A stretch of DNA of 64,000 nt, taken from the NCBI GenBank assembly GCA_022449765.1, contig JAKUPZ010000001.1, positions 1 through 64,000 on the forward strand. Direction: 5' to 3'. Under the pieces are notes generated by a model, which worked only from the letters and a program-made list of their open reading frames with translations, made no database searches and had not been told where the DNA came from. Below are positions 48,501 through 57,874 of this stretch, piece by piece (within the stretch, counting starts at the first letter, position 1; each line of letters opens with the position of its first letter). A program made the translations under genes and the position numbers. The DNA comes from Dehalococcoidia bacterium (GTDB lineage: Bacteria; Chloroflexota; Dehalococcoidia; Lucifugimonadales; Australimonadaceae).

Positions 48501-50114
48501 TTATCCAAATAAGTCTTTTTTATTGATATTTCCAAATCCAGGAAGCGTGATGTCAGAATAAAAATCATTGTCGTAATTACGAGTTCTCACTACCACCGGC
48601 ATTGGCATTGCATGGCCGAACATTAAGGATTGTTGAATGGATTCTAATCGTGACAATATATTACGTAAGTTCCTTGCGCCTGGTGCCCCGGTCAAAACGG
48701 CGTCAATATCACGGTCGTTATCTAATTGGCATACTACTCGTGTTCCTATTTGACTCAGAATTTCTTCGTCTATGCCGGATGGCCTTTGGTCCACGATAAG
48801 CAATGTTACGCGATATTTGCGCATTTCTCTTGCAATCGTGCCGAAAATTGTTTGGTTAGCAAGACCAGAATTTAGGAACCTATGAGCTTCTTCGATAGTT
48901 ATCACCAAAGGACTAGGCAATTCCTCATTTCCAGCCATTGCGGATTCTGTTTTTTTGCGGTATTCCTCATGAATCCTTCGGGTAATGAGATTCGCGACCA
49001 ATAAATATGCGTTGACATTATCTCCGTGCTTTCCAAATTCAAGCACTACGTGTCTATTGTCTAAGAGATGCTCCAGAATTTCCGTTGCTATTCCTTTTCC
49101 TGATGATTTTTCAACCATAAAATCGAAGCGTTTTAATTGAGATAACCTGCGGCGGAGAGCTTCTAATGTATTGGTATTTTCTCTTAACGTTTCGGCCAAT
49201 TCGTGCAGCTCTTCACTGGTGAGGTCTAGAAACTTTAGGATCCATGGAGAAGAGTCATTTTTAAAATAATCTGCTAATGCGTAACAGGATTGTATACCTA
49301 ATTCTGTAATATTCAGGGTAGTGCCTAAGATAGCGATATCTTCAGGTTCGATTTCATTAAATCCAATTTTTGCATCAACATCGTACTTAAGACCACGAGT
49401 ACTTGCAGAGGAGCCGTCTAATGTAAATATCGATACGCGGCTACCAAAAAGCTGTTTGAGACCTTTTGCTGAATAACCAGTTTCACTTGATGATTCCCAA
49501 CCATATTCGTTGTGCATATCAAAAATTAAATTCGTGGCAACTTGGCGCTGTAAGATGCCTGCAAGTAGAATACGTGTCAGGAAGCTCTTGCCTGTACCGC
49601 TTTTCCCAAATACAGCATTGGAGCGTTTTACAAACTCTTCAAGATTTAGGCATACGTGCGCGTCCTCCATATCGAGAGGACTACCGATCCAGATATGCCT
49701 TTCATCTTCATTTCCAAATACCTCCGCAACATCTTCATTGGATGCTCTAAATGCTACGGAGAAGTGTTGAGGAAGTGATTTGGAAGGTTGAGGAGTCAGA
49801 AATGCAGAATCGATATTTAGGCTGGGCATAATTGTCGCTACGGAATAAGTGGATATGCCCGATATGACCTCTATCAAGCTTCTACTATCCGAAGATACGC
49901 TTGATGAAAATTTATTATCGGCAGTATCAAGCCTTAGGTCAGTGATGGTTCCAAAGAATTTACTATGAGCACCATTAATTGTAACGAAGGTTCCTATTTT
50001 GGTTTCCTCTATAAGCTTGCTGTCTTTAAGCCGAACTTCTACTCCTTGGGAGATAGAACCTCCAATTACGAGTCCAAGCTGATTAGATTCATGGCCCATA
50101 CTGTTCATAACCAT
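48501..50114 (-). CDS. HerA-like ATP-binding protein with HAS-barrel domain
   Basis: HerA-type proteins are hexameric DNA translocases, usually in end resection with NurA. The 537-residue protein has an N-terminal barrel-like region (GLVIGGSISQGVEVRL, residues 1-90). A DUF87/HerA ATPase follows with Walker A GKSGTGKSF near 172, IFDMHNEYGW and Walker B VITIEEAHRFL, then a REMRKYRVTLLIVDQRPS segment. Its partner gene overlaps by 8-10 bp upstream. No NurA gene is present, so the function in repair is inference from the family. Confidence 0.88.
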   Translation of the reverse strand: MVMNSMGHESNQLGLVIGGSISQGVEVRLKDSKLIEETKIGTFVTINGAHSKFFGTITDLRLDTADNKFSSSVSSDSRSLIEVISGISTYSVATIMPSLNIDSAFLTPQPSKSLPQHFSVAFRASNEDVAEVFGNEDERHIWIGSPLDMEDAHVCLNLEEFVKRSNAVFGKSGTGKSFLTRILLAGILQRQVATNLIFDMHNEYGWESSSETGYSAKGLKQLFGSRVSIFTLDGSSASTRGLKYDVDAKIGFNEIEPEDIAILGTTLNITELGIQSCYALADYFKNDSSPWILKFLDLTSEELHELAETLRENTNTLEALRRRLSQLKRFDFMVEKSSGKGIATEILEHLLDNRHVVLEFGKHGDNVNAYLLVANLITRRIHEEYRKKTESAMAGNEELPSPLVITIEEAHRFLNSGLANQTIFGTIAREMRKYRVTLLIVDQRPSGIDEEILSQIGTRVVCQLDNDRDIDAVLTGAPGARNLRNILSRLESIQQSLMFGHAMPMPVVVRTRNYDNDFYSDITLPGFGNINKKDLFG

Positions 50115-50707
50115 TCATCCATTGGAAGTCTTTTGATGATTGTCGATACACGAGAGACATCCGCAGGCAATTGGCTTGATATATAGCGAGCTGCATTTAA
50201 AAGAAAAGCCCTGGGGTCTTCAAATGAAGGTAGAGCTTGTTTGATCGTTGCTGCAATGACATCATCGATGACTCGATCATTACTTCGTAAAAGCAGGACT
50301 AAGAAATCAACGCTAGTCATAAATTCTCTTATCTCGTTTGATGAGCATAAATGGATAAAACTGTGGATTCTTGGCGGTAACGGAGGGAGGTACTGGTGCA
50401 CAATAGTTCCTTCACGAAATCCAATAACAGAGATATTTACAATAGTCCGCATTAATTGCTCTAATTGTGGATGATCTTCGTAAATTTGATCTTCGGTATC
50501 GAGGTTCTGACCTCGAGCAATAACGCCTCGACTAGGATCAATTGAGCCAGTGTTGATACCGTTAATCACGCCAAAAACAGAATCTCCGATTCTGACTAAG
50601 CTTCCAAGTGGAGGACAGTTATATAGCGTGTGGCATTGCCCTTTGAGGATTTCGATAGAAGATTCAATTACCTCGCCGAACCGTGAATTTTTTTGGAGCG
50701 ATTCCAT
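50105..50707 (-). CDS. HAS-barrel-type partner of the HerA-like ATPase
   Basis: I do not recognise a firmly characterised family. I chose ATG 50707; the frame opens from a TTG at 50743 with no ribosome site. The ~200-residue protein begins FGEVIESSIEILKGQCHTLY and PPLGSLVRIGDSVFGVINGI, a beta-rich segment like the HAS barrel found before HerA-type ATPases. A helical C-terminal half ends TIIKRLPMDEWL. It lacks the DGS and acidic motifs of NurA nuclease. It overlaps the HerA-like start, so the two are made together and probably form a complex. Confidence 0.7.
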   Translation of the reverse strand: MESLQKNSRFGEVIESSIEILKGQCHTLYNCPPLGSLVRIGDSVFGVINGINTGSIDPSRGVIARGQNLDTEDQIYEDHPQLEQLMRTIVNISVIGFREGTIVHQYLPPLPPRIHSFIHLCSSNEIREFMTSVDFLVLLLRSNDRVIDDVIAATIKQALPSFEDPRAFLLNAARYISSQLPADVSRVSTIIKRLPMDEWL

Positions 50708-50790
50708 TTTGCAATTCTCAATGACTTTCGGTCTAACTCGCAAGAGGCATTAAGTACATATGATAAAGTCATTGTTGTTTAAGGAATCTA

Positions 50791-51813
50791 ATGAATCAAA
50801 AAGAGGCACCTCATTTTACAAAGGAATGGTTATTGAGTGCGTTGAGCTATGTTCGGCGTGATTTTGAGGCAACAATCACCCAAAGCGTTAATGATGATCG
50901 TGCCCTGATTAGATTACAGACTGCTCAGAATTTGGGGCTGGATACGATTGCTCATGATGCAATAACTGCTATTGATCAGGCTATAGTAGATGCAAATAAC
51001 TTGCAGTGGCCTGGGGGGATAGAAATTCGGTACGTAGCACTTTTAGGAGCACTTAAGTCCTTGGCTAGTGCCAGCACGGCTCTTCAGCCGAACACTCCCG
51101 ATTTGCCTCATTTGAGCTACCTTACAGATTTGATGAGGAAAGCAGAATACTTGGCAGCCAGTAATTTTCGTAGACGCTTAGCGAAAAAATTTACTGGCAT
51201 ATACGTCATTGTAGACCCTGAACTAACAAATGGTCGGGACATTCGGTGGGTAGTGGAGCAGTCAATAAAAGGCGGAGCTAGTGCGATCCAACTAAGAGTA
51301 AAAAATAAGGATAAAGGAGATTGGCTGAAATTAACTTCCGACGTATCGCAGGTTTGTAATTCTGAGGATGTAGTTTTTATTGTTAATGATCATGCAGATA
51401 TTGCCGTTGCATCGAATTCTCACGGGGTACATTTAGGCCAGCACGACTTACCACCTGAAAGTGCAAGAGAAGTTTTAAACCCATGGCAATTAATTGGAAC
51501 TTCAAATGCATTGCTCACAGAAGCACAGGATTCTTATAGAAAAGGGTGCGATTATCTTGCTGTGGGTAGAATGTTTCCGACTAGCTCAAAAAGCAACACT
51601 AGACATGCAGGTCTTGAAACGCTAAGTGCTATTCGGGAGAGTATACCGGAAGATGGACCGCCAATAATTGCCATTGGTGGTATAAATTTGGCAAATGCGA
51701 ACCAGGTAAAAACCGCAGGTGCGGATTGTATTTGCGTGATTTCTGCAGTTACTCTTGCGAAGAATCCATGTGATGCAGTAGTACGTCTGCGGGATGCTTT
51801 CCTCGCTAGTTAA
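50791..51813 (+). CDS. thiE: Thiamine-phosphate synthase with N-terminal helical domain
   Basis: ThiE joins HMP-PP and thiazole phosphate to thiamine phosphate. Residues 130-340 are a full ThiE barrel: GIYVIVDPELTNGRD, GGASAIQLRVKNK, FIVNDHADIAVASNSHGVHLG-type segment, GTSN, YLAVGRMFPTSSKSNTR and IAIGGINLANA. Residues 1-125 are a helical domain (RRDFEATITQSVNDDRALIR and onward) that I cannot assign; it does not look like ThiD2. An AAGGAA site precedes the ATG. It overlaps the convergent nuoN by 8 bp. Confidence 0.93.
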   Translation: MNQKEAPHFTKEWLLSALSYVRRDFEATITQSVNDDRALIRLQTAQNLGLDTIAHDAITAIDQAIVDANNLQWPGGIEIRYVALLGALKSLASASTALQPNTPDLPHLSYLTDLMRKAEYLAASNFRRRLAKKFTGIYVIVDPELTNGRDIRWVVEQSIKGGASAIQLRVKNKDKGDWLKLTSDVSQVCNSEDVVFIVNDHADIAVASNSHGVHLGQHDLPPESAREVLNPWQLIGTSNALLTEAQDSYRKGCDYLAVGRMFPTSSKSNTRHAGLETLSAIRESIPEDGPPIIAIGGINLANANQVKTAGADCICVISAVTLAKNPCDAVVRLRDAFLAS

Positions 51814-53332
51814 ATAAGCTTTTCGCGGCAGTGCTCGCAGCTTCAAAAAGGCCGGCGGGCCACAATCCCAATACTAATATGGAAACTGATGTTACGGATA
51901 GAGCAAATAGGTTAGGCTTTGAAATTCTAATTAAGGAACTATCATCTGCATTGCGAAAATACATGGTCCGAATGATGGAGGTATAGTAATAGGCTGAAAC
52001 AACAGAATTTAGCACAGCAATTATTGCAAGCCAAATTAAACCTGAACTTACAGCTGCATTAAAGAGGAAGAGCTTCCCTGTGAACCCTACAGTGGGCGGT
52101 ATCCCAATTAAACTGATGAGCGATAAGCTGAGCACAAGTGCTATTAAGGGTGAGCGTTTACCCATACCGGCAAGGGAAGCAATTTGCCCGCTTCCTGTTT
52201 TGGAGATGATTCCTAAAGCCGCAAAAAATGCAGTGAGCGTCATTGTCGCGTAACCACCAAGGTAAAAAAGCAAGCTGGTTATTCCAAGATAAGAATCATT
52301 AGTTACTGGTGGAATTGTTGTAACTGCAGCGACTCCAATAAGCATGTAGCCAGCATGAGCAATCGTACTGTACCCCAATAATCGTTTTATCGAATTTTGC
52401 TGGATAGCAATAAAATTCCCTACAGTCATAGTGATGGCTGATAGTGACGCGAACATGATCGACCAATCTAAGGTTACGTTACCAAAAGCTATGTAAAAGA
52501 TGCGAAGGATGACTGCAAAGGCGGCAGCTTTACTTGCGATGGACAAAAATGCACCAATAGGTAGCGGTGCACCTTCGTAAACGTCTGGAGTCCACATGTG
52601 GAAAGGAACGATGGAAAGCTTGAACCCAAAACCTGCCGTAATGAGTACTATCGCTGTTGCGATACCTACATTTGAAGCCATAGATGTCGAATCGATAATA
52701 ACCTGAGCTATTGTAGGTTCGGTAATACTTATTATTCGCATTGTTCCTGTAAGCCCATAAAGAAACGCAAATCCGTAAATTAATATCGCGGAAGATATAG
52801 CTGAGAGAACAAGAAACTTAAGGGCAGCTTCTAGCGATTTACTAGATTTTCCGAATGCTATGAGTGCGACAATTGGTAATGAGGCAAGTTCTAGCGATAA
52901 ATAAATAGTGATTAAATCGGCAGAACTCCCTAATAACATTAGTCCCGCAGATGATAATAAGAGTAATGCAGTGAATTCAGATTGATTTTCGCGGAATTGC
53001 TTTGCGTAGCTGGAATTTGTGACAGATTGTTTTGAGTAATCAGAGCATGAAATTAGTACTAGTCCTAAGACGACAAGAATGATTAGTTTGAAGAATAGAG
53101 CAAAATGGTCTGTAAGCAAGGAGCTCTGGAAAGCAAAATAGGCACCATTGCCACTAACTTCATTCCAGAGGAATAAGGTAGCACATATTGGGAAAAATAA
53201 TCCTAAAATCCCTAGCGCTTGGCCTAAAGCTTTCTTAGGGAAAATTAGATCAATGAATAAGACGCTGCTAGCTAACAGAATAAGCGCAAGCTCGGGCAAG
53301 ATGGCAATTAAATCAGTACTTTCGATACCCAT
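51806..53332 (-). CDS. nuoN: NADH-quinone oxidoreductase subunit N
   Basis: NuoN is one of three antiporter-like proton-pumping subunits of complex I. The 508-residue membrane protein has about 14 helices. The proton-channel segments FKLSIVPFHMWTPDVYEGAP and RLLGYSTIAHAGYML hold the expected Lys/His residues. It is the last gene of the operon; its ATG overlaps the nuoM stop (TAATG). Confidence 0.96.
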   Translation of the reverse strand: MGIESTDLIAILPELALILLASSVLFIDLIFPKKALGQALGILGLFFPICATLFLWNEVSGNGAYFAFQSSLLTDHFALFFKLIILVVLGLVLISCSDYSKQSVTNSSYAKQFRENQSEFTALLLLSSAGLMLLGSSADLITIYLSLELASLPIVALIAFGKSSKSLEAALKFLVLSAISSAILIYGFAFLYGLTGTMRIISITEPTIAQVIIDSTSMASNVGIATAIVLITAGFGFKLSIVPFHMWTPDVYEGAPLPIGAFLSIASKAAAFAVILRIFYIAFGNVTLDWSIMFASLSAITMTVGNFIAIQQNSIKRLLGYSTIAHAGYMLIGVAAVTTIPPVTNDSYLGITSLLFYLGGYATMTLTAFFAALGIISKTGSGQIASLAGMGKRSPLIALVLSLSLISLIGIPPTVGFTGKLFLFNAAVSSGLIWLAIIAVLNSVVSAYYYTSIIRTMYFRNADDSSLIRISKPNLFALSVTSVSILVLGLWPAGLFEAASTAAKSLFN

Positions 53333-54813
53333 TAAAAGGTAAACCTTTCAAAAATAGGATTGATTCCAGACTCAAAGACCTCTGTGATAATAGCTGGGTA
53401 TATACCTATTACAAATATGGGTAATATTAAAATTGCCATCGCCGCAATATCAACAGGCGTTGCATCCTTTAGTGAGTTCCATTTTTCAGTGATTGGGCCA
53501 AAAAAAATACGCTGTGCGGTCCATAGAATATACCCTGCAGCAAGCACGACTCCTGTAACTGTGAGAATGGTCGCTAACTGGTACGCGGGGAACGTTCCTA
53601 TGAAGACGAGTACTTCGGCAACAAACCCACTCGTCATTGGTAATCCAAGTGAGGCAAGCCCCGCTACCATGAAGCCGACCGTAATTAAAGGTACCCGCTT
53701 AGCTATACCACTCATATCAGAAATGTTTCGGGTATGAGTTCGCTCGTATATCAACCCCACTACAACAAACAAGAGACCAGTTATAGTTCCATGAGTAAAT
53801 AACTGAAGTGCCGCACCATTTAAACCTGCTGCATTTAAATTCCCTGGTACAGCACTAACTGAGGCTAGTCCCAAAACTACGAAGCCCATATGGCTGACAC
53901 TACTGTATGCAACGAGACGTTTAAGATCATTTTGACGCATTACGATGAATGCACCGTACAGGACATTAATGACTGCTAACGTCGCCAAAACAGGGGCAAA
54001 AGAAACTAATTCTGAAGGAAATAACCCTGCATTGATTCTTAATAAACCGTAACCTCCCATTTTAAGCAGTACCCCCGCGAGCATCACACTTACTGCAGTA
54101 GGAGCATCTGTGTGTGCATCAGGAAGCCAGGTATGAAGAGGGAAGATAGGTAACTTGACCGCGAAAGCAACTAAAAAGCCCATAAACACAAAGGATGATG
54201 GTACGAGCAGATTAACCAAATTTTTTTCTGCTAGAACTGTAATATCGAAAGTACGCTCCAATTCAGGATAAGAAAAATACAATACGAGGATTGATGCGAA
54301 CATAAATGCTGAGCCCAGAAAGGTGAAGATAAGGAATTTCATTGCAGAGTATTCCCGTCGCCCGGTACCCCAGCTAGAGATTAGGAAGAACATAGGAATG
54401 AGTTCAAGTTCCCAGAAAACAAAAAATAAAATTAAATCTAGTGAAACAAAAACTCCCATCACTGCACTTTGGAGCAGCAATAGCCACATAAAGTAAGTGT
54501 GAATTTTTTCAGAAATATGCCATGAGATTAGAACCGCAGATAATCCTAAAATCCCATTCAGCAGTATGAGAGGCGCGCTGAGCCCATCAATGCCTACGAG
54601 GTATTCGATATTGAAGGCTTCAATCCAAGTTGCTCGTTGAACGAATTGGTAACCACCTTGCGCTGTGTCATAGCTAAAGTAAATAATCAGTGTGAGCAGT
54701 AATGTAACGAGTGCAGTAAGTAAAGCGATGAATCTCGTAGTACGAGCATCCCCACGGAGCAATACCAAGAGGATTGCACCTAAAGCTGGGGTGAATGTAA
54801 TTAGAGTGAGCAT
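53332..54813 (-). CDS. nuoM: NADH-quinone oxidoreductase subunit M
   Basis: NuoM is the middle antiporter-like subunit. The 493-residue protein has about 14 helices. FFVFWELELIPMFFLIS carries the conserved Glu, KLPIFPLHTWLPDAHTDAPT the conserved Lys and quinone-family core, and MRQNDLKRLVAYSSVSHMGF the second Lys. It lies 4 bp after nuoL. Confidence 0.97.
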   Translation of the reverse strand: MLTLITFTPALGAILLVLLRGDARTTRFIALLTALVTLLLTLIIYFSYDTAQGGYQFVQRATWIEAFNIEYLVGIDGLSAPLILLNGILGLSAVLISWHISEKIHTYFMWLLLLQSAVMGVFVSLDLILFFVFWELELIPMFFLISSWGTGRREYSAMKFLIFTFLGSAFMFASILVLYFSYPELERTFDITVLAEKNLVNLLVPSSFVFMGFLVAFAVKLPIFPLHTWLPDAHTDAPTAVSVMLAGVLLKMGGYGLLRINAGLFPSELVSFAPVLATLAVINVLYGAFIVMRQNDLKRLVAYSSVSHMGFVVLGLASVSAVPGNLNAAGLNGAALQLFTHGTITGLLFVVVGLIYERTHTRNISDMSGIAKRVPLITVGFMVAGLASLGLPMTSGFVAEVLVFIGTFPAYQLATILTVTGVVLAAGYILWTAQRIFFGPITEKWNSLKDATPVDIAAMAILILPIFVIGIYPAIITEVFESGINPIFERFTF

Positions 54814-54817
54814 ACTT

Positions 54818-56812
54818 TTACTGCAACTGGAAGAATAGCAAGATAACTACTACTCCTAGCGAAACTCCTAATCCATAAACTTGAGCCTGTCCAGTTTGAA
54901 GCTGCGCAATGGCTTTTCCGCTATTGCGCCCCAACCATCCGAGGCAATTAACACTGCCATCTACGATCCATTTGTCCATTAGATGTGAGAAATTGAATAG
55001 GCCTTTGTATAGAACTCTCTTTACGATCAGGCCTTCATAAAGGTGATCTAGATAAAACCGGTTCGATAATATTTTTTGGGAGAATACTCCAAGTATAGTC
55101 GGATTTGTTAGTTCAGAAATCCCTTTGCGATAAAGATTAATTGCGTACGTAATACCTGCTAAAGCTGTAAATGTGGATATAGATGCAATCAATATGTTGA
55201 AAGCAGGTGCTTTTTCGTGAAGGAAATGTGAAAACCAATGGGCTTCAATAAATCCAAGATCCATTATCGAATTAGCTACTAGACCCGAAAAAATTGCTAA
55301 GATAGCCAAAATACCCATAGGGAAAGTCATTACTTTGGGAGATTCGTGTTTGTGGGTGTGGAGGTCAGATTCCTCAGGGATACGTTCCTCTAACGGCACT
55401 GAATCGACGCCTCCTCGGAAATCTCCGTGAAAAGTTAAGAGCATTAGGCGCGTGATGTAAAAGGCGGTTAAAAACGCTGCTGCCAGCGCCAAGAAAAAAA
55501 CAATTTTGCCAACGGAGTCCGTATTGGAGAACGCGGAAGATAGGACTTCGTCTTTAGACCAAAAACCGGCGAGAGGGAAAATTCCTGCAAGGCTCAGGCT
55601 TGCGATTAGAGTAGTTACGTACGTTACCGGCATCCACTTTCGAATACCACCCATATAACGCATATCAAACGTGTGGACGGAATGATGAACAGAGCCAGCA
55701 CCTAAGAAGAGCAGACATTTAAAGAAGGCATGATTGAAAAGATGGAACATTGCGACACCTGGCGCACCAACTCCTATTGCTAAGAACATATAGCCAAGTT
55801 GACTCACAGTAGAAAAAGCCAATACTCGTTTTATATCGTTAGCAACTAATCCCATTAATGCAGCAAATATTGCCGTAAATCCACCAATAAGAGCTACTGT
55901 ATTCATAGCTGTAGTACTTACTGCAAATAAATCAAATAATCGAGCGACGAGAAATACTCCTGCAGCAACCATGGTTGCTGCGTGAATTAAGGAGCTAACT
56001 GGAGTGGGGCCTTCCATAGCGTCGGGTAGCCATGTGTGCAATGGAAATTGAGCAGATTTTCCGATTGCTCCAGCGAACAGACCTAGTGCAACCCAAGTCG
56101 CTACTCCAGGTCCTAAGAGAGGGGCCATTTCACTGATGGCAGGAATTTCAAGCGGATTTAGGCCACGTTCAATAAATTCGAAACGGTTAAAGAAGAGATA
56201 GAGGATACCGATCATAAAACCGAAATCACCAATCCGAGTAACAATAAATGCTTTTTTTGCAGCAGCAGCAGCAGCAGGTCTGTGGTACCAGAAGCCGATT
56301 AATAGGTATGAGAACAATCCAACAAGCTCCCAAAAGACAAACATTTGCAATAGATTGTAGGCAAGCACTAGGCCTAACATTGACGAGGTAAATAATGAGA
56401 GATAGGCAAAATACCGTGGGTAATCCGACCATGGTGATTCCAGAGAATCGACATCTTTTCGCATATACCCCAATGAGTATATTTGAACAAGCATACTTAC
56501 TCCTGAGACTATTGCTGTCATGATCGCTGACAAAGGATCAAGCAATATTCCAACAGTCATTTCAAAAGATGTGCTGCTCCCTTTTTCTCCAATGGTGAAC
56601 CACGTATGAGCGGAAAAGTTAGGATCCGAATGTTCTAAAATTGAGTAGATGGCAATGAGGCTTAATATAAATGCAACTGCTACTCCAAATATCCCCACGT
56701 AACCTGAGAATTTCCAAAGCTTTGAGTTCCAAGGCCGGATTAAGAAAATGATCGATAGCCCCGCCATTAGCGGAGCACCAATTATCAGCCATGATAACGT
56801 TTCAGATATCAT
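54818..56812 (-). CDS. nuoL: NADH-quinone oxidoreductase subunit L
   Basis: NuoL is the distal pump subunit with the long lateral helix. The 664-residue protein has FVFWELVGLFSYLLIGFW, KSAQFPLHTWLPDAMEGPTP and DIKRVLAFSTVSQLGYM. A C-terminal part reaches across the membrane arm. The alanine run HRPAAAAAAKKAFIV is coded by repeated GCA-type codons (near 56256-56274) but matches the family. Its ATG abuts the stop of the small 64-residue gene upstream. Confidence 0.97.
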   Translation of the reverse strand: MISETLSWLIIGAPLMAGLSIIFLIRPWNSKLWKFSGYVGIFGVAVAFILSLIAIYSILEHSDPNFSAHTWFTIGEKGSSTSFEMTVGILLDPLSAIMTAIVSGVSMLVQIYSLGYMRKDVDSLESPWSDYPRYFAYLSLFTSSMLGLVLAYNLLQMFVFWELVGLFSYLLIGFWYHRPAAAAAAKKAFIVTRIGDFGFMIGILYLFFNRFEFIERGLNPLEIPAISEMAPLLGPGVATWVALGLFAGAIGKSAQFPLHTWLPDAMEGPTPVSSLIHAATMVAAGVFLVARLFDLFAVSTTAMNTVALIGGFTAIFAALMGLVANDIKRVLAFSTVSQLGYMFLAIGVGAPGVAMFHLFNHAFFKCLLFLGAGSVHHSVHTFDMRYMGGIRKWMPVTYVTTLIASLSLAGIFPLAGFWSKDEVLSSAFSNTDSVGKIVFFLALAAAFLTAFYITRLMLLTFHGDFRGGVDSVPLEERIPEESDLHTHKHESPKVMTFPMGILAILAIFSGLVANSIMDLGFIEAHWFSHFLHEKAPAFNILIASISTFTALAGITYAINLYRKGISELTNPTILGVFSQKILSNRFYLDHLYEGLIVKRVLYKGLFNFSHLMDKWIVDGSVNCLGWLGRNSGKAIAQLQTGQAQVYGLGVSLGVVVILLFFQLQ

Positions 56813-57007
56813 CTAAAGCTTCCTCAAAATTTCATCTGCTACGTGTTCGCGTCCTCTAGGAACCATTACTCGGAAGGATGAAAATTCTCTATGGTCGGTA
56901 ATATCAGTTTGTGGAAGAAGCCGTACGGGGAGGCCTTCGCCTTCTAAGATTTCTTTCCATGCTTCGGCGATCATCAAATTTGGTGCTTTTTTGTAATCCA
57001 CCCACAT
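56813..57007 (-). CDS. DUF2007-like small protein inside the nuo operon
   Basis: The 64-residue protein resembles the DUF2007 'putative signal transducing protein' family: a short alpha/beta fold with EAWKEILEGEGLPVRLLP and a closing VMVPRGREHVADEIL. It has no membrane helix or metal motif. It sits between nuoK (3 bp after it) and nuoL (no gap), so it is translated with complex I subunits. A role in assembly or regulation is inference from position. Confidence 0.8.
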   Translation of the reverse strand: MWVDYKKAPNLMIAEAWKEILEGEGLPVRLLPQTDITDHREFSSFRVMVPRGREHVADEILRKL

Positions 57008-57010
57008 TGG

Positions 57011-57355
57011 TCAGCCTCGCATAAAATTAAGATTGGTAATTTGAGAAGTATTTTGCCTGCGTGCAATTGCAATGATTAAGGCTAATCCGAGTGCAACTTC
57101 GGCAGCTGCAACGACAATTACAAATATCGCTAACGTTTGGCCTCCAAGGAGCAATTGCTCAGGATTGGCAGATGATGCGGGGAATCTATAGGAAGCGGGT
57201 ACTGTGTAGCGGGAAAAAGCGACTAAGGCCAAATTAGCTGCATTAAACATAATCTCGGCTGACATAAGAATAGAAATAATATGCTTCCTTGAGAGGGCTC
57301 CGTAAAGTCCGATGCAGAAAAGAATTGCGGATATGATTAACAATCGTTCTAACAT
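57011..57355 (-). CDS. nuoK: NADH-quinone oxidoreductase subunit K
   Basis: NuoK is a three-helix proton-path subunit. The 114-residue protein has the conserved Glu in AEIMFNAANLALVAF and in VVAAAEVALGLALI, and a short polar C-terminus. Its start overlaps the nuoJ stop by one base. Confidence 0.96.
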   Translation of the reverse strand: MLERLLIISAILFCIGLYGALSRKHIISILMSAEIMFNAANLALVAFSRYTVPASYRFPASSANPEQLLLGGQTLAIFVIVVAAAEVALGLALIIAIARRQNTSQITNLNFMRG

Positions 57356-57873
57356 TAGTCTTCTCTCACCAATGACAATGCACCTACGACCACAGCTAGT
57401 AATAAAACTCCAGCTATTTCAAAAGCGAGAACAAACTCGTTGAGCAGAAGATGTCCGAGGTAAGCCGGAGAGTTTACAAAAACATCGATCATCGGCTCAG
57501 GCAGTGTGCTTGGTAAAACTTTCCATTGGGCCTGAATAATACTATAGGTTAAAACACCTAGGATTGAGATTGCGGACAATAATGCAAGTAATTGTATTTT
57601 GTTACTTTGGTTCCCTTGGTCTACATCTGTGGTCATCATTATTGCGAAAATAATTAAAACTGTAATACCACCACCGTAAATTAAGACCTGTACAATTGCT
57701 AAAAACTCCGCATTGAGGATTGCAAAAATACCTGCAACTCCTACAAAACTTACAAGCAACATTAATGCAGATCTAAAGATGCTTTTCAAGTGAATGACCA
57801 GAACTGCAGAAACGATACTTAATGTTGCAAGTACCCAGAAAACAATTTCAGAAAAGATATTGTCTAGAGCCAA
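57355..57873 (-). CDS. nuoJ: NADH-quinone oxidoreductase subunit J
   Basis: NuoJ is a five-helix subunit next to the quinone site. I chose TTG 57873, 1 bp after the nuoI stop, because AAGGAG lies 8 nt upstream. It gives the normal N-terminus (MALDNIFSEIVFWVLATLS). The frame stays open to 58035, but that part overlaps nuoI in another frame and is not coding. The 172-residue protein has the conserved LNAEFLAIVQVLIYGGGITV. Confidence 0.93.
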   Translation of the reverse strand: MALDNIFSEIVFWVLATLSIVSAVLVIHLKSIFRSALMLLVSFVGVAGIFAILNAEFLAIVQVLIYGGGITVLIIFAIMMTTDVDQGNQSNKIQLLALLSAISILGVLTYSIIQAQWKVLPSTLPEPMIDVFVNSPAYLGHLLLNEFVLAFEIAGVLLLAVVVGALSLVRED

Positions 57874-57874
57874 A

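Noticed and set aside
56256-56275. GCA trinucleotide run as a microsatellite
   Set aside because: It encodes an alanine run that is normal in NuoL, so it needs no special explanation.
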